A stretch of 64,000 nt of DNA from Lineus longissimus (lineage: Eukaryota > Nemertea > Pilidiophora > Heteronemertea > Lineidae), in NCBI RefSeq assembly GCF_910592395.1, contig NC_088325.1:13828109-13892108 (forward strand), in the 5' to 3' direction. How positions within the stretch are numbered: position 1 is the first letter of the stretch; each line of letters opens with the position of its first letter. The translations under genes were made by a program, and so were the position numbers. The notes beneath the pieces were generated by a model that worked only from the letters and a program-made list of their open reading frames with translations, was not told the origin of the DNA and made no database searches. Below are positions 56,950 to 64,000 of the stretch, piece after piece.

Positions 56950-59027
56950 ACTGTTGGAGATGCTTTTTCAAGGACGATCGTTTTGCTGCCTCACCAAATA
57001 ACCCAGAAAAAGTCATTCAAAATGAGAGTCTTGTCCCTTGAGAATAAGATAAGCTGACAGTTATACCCTTGGCCGCAGCTACATCTAATTAGAGGTCGGA
57101 GGCATCCACTTGATAGTTATTGTACACACCTGTAATACGTGGCTTGTGTTCAGTTCAAAAAGTTATGTGAAAGTAAAAATCATTTCTTAATAAAATAGAG
57201 TGTTGTCACTTCATTTCAATTGGTAAGGACGTGAGAATCATAGCTTCTTTTCCTGATTATGCATTGGTCTCTAATCTCTTGTTGGCTGCATTGGTCTCTA
57301 ATCTCTTGTTGGCTGCCTGGTGCAGCAAATGATTCTGGCATGAATGGGGAAAAGAGCTACAATGACTACTAAACATGTATCATGAGTGTCTGAAATTAAT
57401 GCAGCCCTGCCTTTCCACAACTAACGTTTAGCGGCTATACTGTAAATACGACAAGGGGCCGTCACGGCTTCAATGCGTCCGTCCCGGCATATCATCAAAA
57501 GGGTTAATAATAGATCTGACTTCGTGACACTTTTGAGTCTTTCCCGTGGTCGAGACAGCTCCTGCTCGAGGTGACAGTAGATGTACTCAACATTAGGAAT
57601 GTCTTCATGACACGTTTGTGTCTTTGCCCGAGGTCGAGACGGCTACTGGTCGACTGTGAACAGATTCAAACATACCGCCAGATCATTGCGAGCTTTGACA
57701 CATCGGGGAACCCCCCCGATTGGGAAATAACAGGGGAAGTTCCCGGTTTCATATCAAGAACCAGATCAAGTTTCATTCAGCCGGAACGGACAGGTATTCA
57801 TGTCAATCAAATGATGTGTATACATATCCGTTGTCACGATTTTATTAACAGTCCACTAATACATGCAGATGATGAATAATCATTTCGCTTGCACGTTCGA
57901 GTCACGAATTGACTGTTCGATCACAGATCCTGAGATTCAGATTGGCAGAAAACGTATCCAAAAGGAGACAGGTTGTGACCAATTTTCGAACGATAGCCGG
58001 GTTGGAATTATGAGCTGGAACGACGCGTCGGTAGGTGTATCGTTAATATGGTAAATTGTCGCTTGCAAGTAGATTACACTCTCCCTGGTCTTGCCAATCG
58101 GTCAAAAATATTCCTTCAAGTAATTTGACTCAAGTGGTATTAGGCTATTCCACGACGCGTAGATTATGATATTAGGTGCCGAATCTTATTGTCGATGGCG
58201 ATATGTATGATGATATATATTGTTAGGTCGGGTTAAGGACCATCTTGACCTGCAATGTTTTGAGAGGCATGAGGGATCGTCACTGACCTCATTCTTTTGA
58301 ACGCTCTTCATCATGCATGATGAATCCGTGGTGCCAGGCATGATTCCCGGGCATGATTCCCGGGCATGATTCTGCTGGATGTCAAATTTTGGTCATGCGG
58401 ACATGTTCGTGCAGCGCAGGCTTACACTCCGGACGCAGTTGACCGGCCACGTCTTGTTGTCCGATCATAGACTCCCGGCAGGTGCGGATCCAAGGAGGTG
58501 GGGGCGCATCGGCCGCACGCCCCCCCCTCCCCCCAATTTTTGGTCAGCAAACATTGTTTTTGTCAGCCCCAGGGGGTCCAGATTTCACATTGGGAGATTG
58601 GCACACGCGGTTTTTACCAGTTTTATCACACTTTCGGTTTCGAGATCCACATCTATGATCAGATTCGCTTGCGCAATTAGTCTCAGAGTCATCGCCTTAG
58701 CGATTGGCCCTGGCAGATCTGACCTCAGTGCTAAAGCAAAAGCGGGAAAATGAGTCCTGGGAAATGAACGAATGAGGTCTATGTAACTTCAGCCTAACAT
58801 GTACTAACAGGCTTCTTGGAGAGCGGGTTGTGCGGGTTATCCGTATTTTACCCATATTTTCAAAATTGTCTTGCCAGGACGTTTCGGGACGTGACTCACG
58901 ACATGGGTGTGCCTTTGTCCGCGTCAGCAATTTTTAGTTTGAACGAGAGATAGCTCTCCTTATCGACCGTGTGGAACATTGTACGACTGTGCTTGATTCA
59001 TAATCGTTGGATGGTGACTGCTCCAAG
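56950..59027. other. Spacer between REXO2 and the TTC3-like gene
   Basis: Contains a 27-bp tandem duplication at 57263-57316, a diverged direct repeat (57519-57572 and 57602-57656) and GCATGATTCCCGG repeats at 58328-58373. An open segment at 58416-58470 encodes QAYTPDAVDRPR and resembles one near 52400. No gene is supported. Confidence 0.45.
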
Positions 59028-62000
59028 ATGAAGAAGTTCTTGAACATAGTCAACGATCGCAAAAAAGGGATTGAAGACTCATACGAGAATTTTATTCAGG
59101 GGTGGACAGTAAGAAATTTTGTGTAATCAACGTACATGTACTACTACTAGTGAAAGCCGGAGTCTTATACAGCTTGGCAATGGTAGGCTTATACCTACGC
59201 CTATACCTTAGCCGCGTCCTTAGTCTTGCGTTTTCTTCAGCAACTCTGCAGACAGCCTTCTGGCGTATTGGCATTGCTCAGAGTCTCTTCGATGAAATCG
59301 TTTCAGTAGGTCTACAAACCTATACAAACCTAAAGCCCCTAACTCAGTAACTGCACATGTAAGTAAAATAAATACCACCAATTTCACCCCCATCTCCTAC
59401 CTTAAGAAACCCTTTTCAAAACAATGGGAAAACCCAAGTCCGCAATTGTTCACCATTTGAATTGCGCACGTGGGTTTGTTTACAATTTCATTTCCCGCGA
59501 AATCTTAAAGATCACATGACCTGCTAACGCAGATTGGATATAACGCTAGTGTACACAACACACAGAAGATACACACGATTTCGGTCATCCTAAACAGTGT
59601 CAATCAGCGCCCACCAGCGTCCACCAGGTTTAAAGTCGGGTATAAAGTCATCAAAATAAAATTTAGTAGCAATAAACGAAATAAGTACACCATAAAACAC
59701 ATTACATGAAAATTTCATGACATCTAAAATCACAAGGCCCCTGAAAAGTGTAGTATTGGGAAGCCCTATCATTGATGACTTTAAAATGCCTTCAAGTTTA
59801 AACCTGGTGGACGCTGGTTGACGCTGTTTAGTATAACTCCACGATTTTGAAGAAATCTGGGTCAGTCACAAATATTTGTTTTGGATACAATAAATGAATC
59901 TTACTTCATAACTTTATGTTCTTAACTACTTTAACTTCATGTCTGGATTACTTAGAAGTTATCTGAGTTTGTGTAGTTGTTAAGGAGTTGGTGTGAAAAT
60001 AAGAAGATGGGCGATGAAAAAAACAACACAACCGACCAGATACACGTACATTCTGTGTAGATTTTGTACAGCCAGGCTGGATGAGTGTACATTTCAATAT
60101 AGACCCTTTAATAAGCTTTACACCAGACAGAGGAAGTCACTGCGGGTCCAAACAAACCTAAACATAGGCACAACAAGCAAAAGATCATGTGGTGTGCCAC
60201 CACCATGCCATAGTTAGTACTAGTAGCCTATAGGCCTAGCCCTAGACGAATTCGAAGAAGACGAATTGGTGCCAAAACAAATCAAATTAATGCGCACACT
60301 CGGAACACTTCAGATGCCCTAAGCCGACTTCGGACAATGCCTAGAGACACGGCGATCCTTTGTTCAAGGTGAAACGCATGACTGGTCAGTGCCAAAACAA
60401 ACTCCTTCGAATTCGTCTATTATTGATGAGTGCAGATGTTTTTTAGTGGAACAATAACTGTCCTTTATGTTGTCAGATGGTTGTCAATATCAAGAATGCT
60501 ACTTATCCTGGAGTCTGAAAGTTTAACCCCTTCCCAAGTATGTTTCAAACAACTTTTGATCACTTTTAGGAATCGAGGTCGAAGTTGAAGAAAATGTCCG
60601 AGCTCAGTGATGAAGACCCGCCAGCATTGGTGTCGACAGACGAAGAGGAGGATATCCCGCTCAAGAAGAAACCAATGATCGGGCCAGAGATCCCGGCTGC
60701 ATTGAAACGTGATGGTAAGTAAAGGGTGGCTGCCTGTCACGTGGTGGGATCACTCATGCCTAGTCATGTTTCTTGGCTCCTGCCTTCAATTCTTTAATTA
60801 CAGTGTCTAGCACCAGTGATCATGAATTGATAATGTTTTGATATTGTTAGTGCTAGTCACGAATTCATCGGAAATTCATGAGCCGAAAAGTTGACTCCGC
60901 CGGCGTCTCTGAATGAAATCCTTTTAGGTCAACTAATTATGAAACCCAGACAGGCAGGCTCAAAGGCCTGCTGCTCAAAGCCAAGGCCTACTGATGGATA
61001 AACATTTCACCTTGGAACGGCCATGTCATACAGGTTGATCTTGGTAATAATAGAAGTACATATCTCCTTCATTTATATGGACCTGTCGTGTTGATTTCAG
61101 CTGAGGTGGCAAAAGATTTGAGTGACTACATAAAAAGGAAGGATTGTATGAAACAAGTGACAGATTCCTTACGAATTTTAGTCGTGGATCCATTTTTATT
61201 TGGCACGGATAACACGACGAAGAAATACAATAAGGCTTGGATTGCTGCAGCCTCTCAGAAATTTGGTTTCCCTCAATCTGGGTAAGATATGGAAATGTTT
61301 TCTACAGTTTGCTCACGAAGACCAACGCAGAATGAGGCGACACCCACTGTAACCCCCAGCTCACAATAACCCCCAGCTCACAATAACCCCCAGCTCACAA
61401 TAACCCCCAGCTCACAATAACCCCCAGCTCACAATAACCCCCAGCTCATAAGTTAAGTTTACACCAGTGTTGATTAAGATAAGATTTGTTTTGAACAACT
61501 GGGCCACGTGTTGAATATGCCATGTTTTCTTCTTACAGGGAGAATATAATGCACGCAGTCCTCCGCTATGAGAATAGGTTGGCTGTGCAGTTGCTTGAAA
61601 AGGCCTGCGCAGAAGTAAATGATTATTTGGTAAGTTGTTTGTGTGACCTAAACCGTAAGATCTTCCAAGGGCTAACATATCTTTTATTGCATGCAGTGAC
61701 TATTTGATTGTCTCTGCTAATAAGTGCAACATAACTAACCATAATAACTAATAACATGAAAGAGAAGGTTTTTGAGCTTTTCAGTCAAATTGTTAAGTTG
61801 TGTGGCTGCATTTCTCTCCACGTTTTAACCCATTCCACTTTTCAGTCCGAGCGAAAACTTGACACGTTAAAAATGTTCAAAATCAGCGACCAGGTCCGAA
61901 AAGATTATAAAGATGATAAATTGGTGCATGTCGATCGTTATTCTAATGAACGCGTGGTCGAGGATATTTGGTAAGTGACCACCTTTCTTTAGTAGACTAT

Positions 62001-63921
62001 CATAAAATCAAAAATAGCTGATGACCCCAAATCACCAGGCTTTATGTGAGATTTTGCCACTTTTAGATGATAAATGTAAGATGCTGGTGCTGGCCAATAA
62101 AGTAACCAAGTGAGAAGTAAAATTTCTGAGATAATTAAAAAAAACCTATGCCGAACATTTCTCTAATTCGAAAATGTTTCGACTTTTCAGCTTACGGATA
62201 GTAAAGGCTTTTCCAAAGGAAGACTCGCTTAATTCGGCCGCTAAGTTTGCTGTTCTTTATGTTCTAAACACATGTAAGTTATCCTCAAGGTTGTTTTAGT
62301 GTGACCAGAGTGAAAGAGAAAAAAACTGAGCTGTTTTTTGTGGTAACCTGTCCATACCATTGAATTCATCGCTGTTCAGAGAAAAAAAACTTTTCAACTC
62401 CCCCAAACTCAAGTGAATAACGAAAGTCGTTATTATTTCAGGGACCTTTTTTGCCAACCAGAAATTCCGTTTTGATTTTGATGTGACTGGTGAGGTAGAC
62501 AAGGATAACTTGTCTCAGACTGGCGAAGAAAGTCGCACGCTAGGGAATGAGAAGTTTAAGGAGAGCAGATTTGAGGAGGCCATTGGCCACTATAAGAGAG
62601 CTATCGAAGAAAAGTGAGTCTTAGACGAATCTTGGTCGTTACATGTTGGGTTCCGTTTCCTTAAAAAGCAACCTTATTTTAGGACACCCCTTAGTATTTG
62701 GTCCTACTCTGCCGCAATAAACAAGGCTGAAAGTAATCGGAAGGCTGTTTATTTTGCAATAAAGACACAGTAAAGCATTTCATATTTCTAAAGCAGGAAA
62801 TCCCAGGCTCCTGTGATGCAAATTTACACTGCTAAGATGTATTGCACATGCACTGAAATGTGTTCATTGCAATTCAACTTTTTTGGCACATGAGCTTTCA
62901 GTTGGTGAAAAACTCGGGGAGAAATGCAGCCCTTTTTATAAACACGTGCGTTTGTTTTCACAGTTATATGATCAATTTATGATAAATTTTTTTCAGTCCT
63001 CATAGTCATGTTTATTATGGTAACCGAGCTCAGGCTTATTTGCGTCTGAAGAAGTTCACAGAAGCGGCATCAGATGGGAGGAGGGCCGTGTCGCTGAAAC
63101 CTGATTGGATCAAGGTAACCACCATCATGTGTCCACTTTATTAGTACTTGGTCCTTGTTGCTTATCATACACTTTTGATCAGACCCCTTTCCACCTAGCA
63201 CATTAGTAGGTCTCCCAGAAAAACTTTCAGACGGCTTGTTATGGCATTTCTTCAGTAATTGTAGTATTTTTTCTCGGTGATTCCCAGACAAAAATCATAT
63301 AGTTCAGTCGTATTTAGTACCACAAGGCACATTTGACCTAATTCTGCCTGTGCGTCCCAAAAGGTTTAAATGCCATACATCTTTTGTAGCTGTGAGTGAC
63401 CTGATTTTTTGGCCTCTGCCACCAAATGGGCTTTTCTAAAGAGCTTTGATCCACAATCGATTATGATTTATCTCTCTCTCCACTCCAGGGTTTGTATAGA
63501 TATGCAGAGGCACTTTTCGAGTTAAAATTCTATGACGAGGCCCACAATATCAACAAGCAAGCAGCTGAGGTTCTGAAGCAAAGTGGTGAAAATGTCAAAG
63601 ATCGTGACAAGGTGGAAAAACAAAGGGAGAGAATCAGGAAAATGATGACAGAGGACAAGGAAAATAAAGGTGTGTTGTTGTTGTGACACTTTCTGCTTGC
63701 TTTAGGTGGGATTAACCACAGCTGTGCTAGCATACACACGTGTCTTATCCTTCTCCATTGTTTTCCATGCAAGAACAGCTTGGTGCGAAAGACACCCAGC
63801 TTTTGTAGTTGCTGTCTTGTAATCCTGGTTACTCAATGAATCACTCGTTGTTTTATTTTTCAGTTGAGCCTATCAGCAACAAAATATTGGAGAAAATGAA
63901 GGAAGAGAATGGCAAGACAAA
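59028..63921 (+). CDS. TTC3-like TPR protein, 5' part only
   Basis: Ten exons join in frame (59028-59108, 60570-60714, 61101-61281, 61539-61629, 61846-61970, 62191-62273, 62442-62613, 62997-63114, 63489-63669, 63864-63921) to give about 411 residues; the gene continues past the window. The N-terminus is charged (STDEEED, PLKKKP). Residues about 258-360 form TPR repeats (LGNEKFKESRFEEAIGHYKR, YYGNRAQAYLRLKKFTEA, GLYRYAEALFELKFYDEA). This layout and the YGNRA...GxYRYxxAL signature resemble the N-terminal part of TTC3, an E3 ubiquitin ligase with a C-terminal RING finger; the RING would lie outside the window. Exon 1 is inferred from phase only and is the least certain part. Another TPR co-chaperone is possible. 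Confidence 0.7.
59591..59830. mobile_element. MITE in TTC3-like intron 1
   Basis: The left arm 59591-59634 and right arm 59797-59830 are inverted copies (TAAACAG...CCAGGTTTAAA). The left arm carries an extra 10-bp CGCCCACCAG block. Inner segments AAGTCATCAA / TTGATGACTT also pair. Confidence 0.8.
60244..60420. repeat. Inverted repeat in TTC3-like intron 1
   Basis: AGACGAATTCGAAG near 60244 is repeated inverted near 60407-60420, and GTGCCAAAACAAA occurs as a direct copy next to each arm. Confidence 0.6.
61351..61449. repeat. 17-bp minisatellite in TTC3-like intron 3
   Basis: About six near-perfect units of AACCCCCAGCTCACAAT in tandem without spacers. Confidence 0.95.
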
Positions 63922-64000
63922 GTGAGTACAAGCAAAGACAATTAGGTGTTGTTCAGCCAGCTAGTTTTATGTCATGCTGTGAGTACAAGCCAAGACAATT

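Noticed and set aside
61351-61449. CRISPR-like direct repeats
   Set aside because: Units are contiguous without spacers, in an intron of an animal gene; this is a minisatellite.
1-64000. tRNA, rRNA or other structured RNA genes
   Set aside because: A visual scan for tRNA A/B-box pairs and other known RNA signatures found none; a tRNAscan/Infernal run would be needed to exclude them.

Overview
The window reads as nuclear DNA of an intron-rich invertebrate animal. Genes are split into short exons with GT-AG introns, AATAAA signals follow several genes, and there are many short hairpin DNA transposons plus a LINE fragment. The recognisable proteins are animal families (Shisa-type membrane proteins, eIF5A, GPI-anchored alkaline phosphatase, REXO2, a TTC3-like TPR protein). 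A lophotrochozoan or an invertebrate deuterostome would fit; the sequence alone does not settle this.

Layout. 1-7.1 kb: a 442-bp foldback element, a short possible membrane gene (A), a complete Shisa-like gene (B) and a frameshifted orphan tail exon. 10.2-13.4 kb: two intronless-CDS eIF5A genes that share a 153-nt identical tract. 15.6-27.1 kb: four Shisa-like genes (C, D, E, F), all on +. 27.8-39.7 kb: two tandem alkaline phosphatase genes on -, with a MULE-like MITE, a LINE fragment and an exon relic in their introns. 41.7-51.2 kb: three more Shisa-like genes (G, H, I), all on +. 55.0-56.9 kb: REXO2 oligoribonuclease. 59.0 kb to the end: the 5' part of a TTC3-like gene that runs off the window.

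The main feature is the tandem, same-strand array of Shisa/CYYR1-like genes. Each typical member has a signal-peptide exon ending in phase 1, a Cys-rich exon (C-x15-16-C-x3-CC-x7-10-CC-x2-3-C) ending in phase 2, a transmembrane exon ending in phase 1, and a variable cytoplasmic tail. I joined all exons by reading frame and the phases close in every member. Tails differ by gene: PPxY-rich (B, C, H), Glu/Lys- or PEPE-rich (D, E), acidic/Ser-Pro-rich (F) and Arg/Ser-rich (G). Gene D has no ectodomain but shares its C-terminus with gene E. Gene F has two alternative, phase-compatible transmembrane exons. Together this looks like a lineage-specific expansion of single-pass adaptors with diversified outside and inside parts; no function has been shown for them here.
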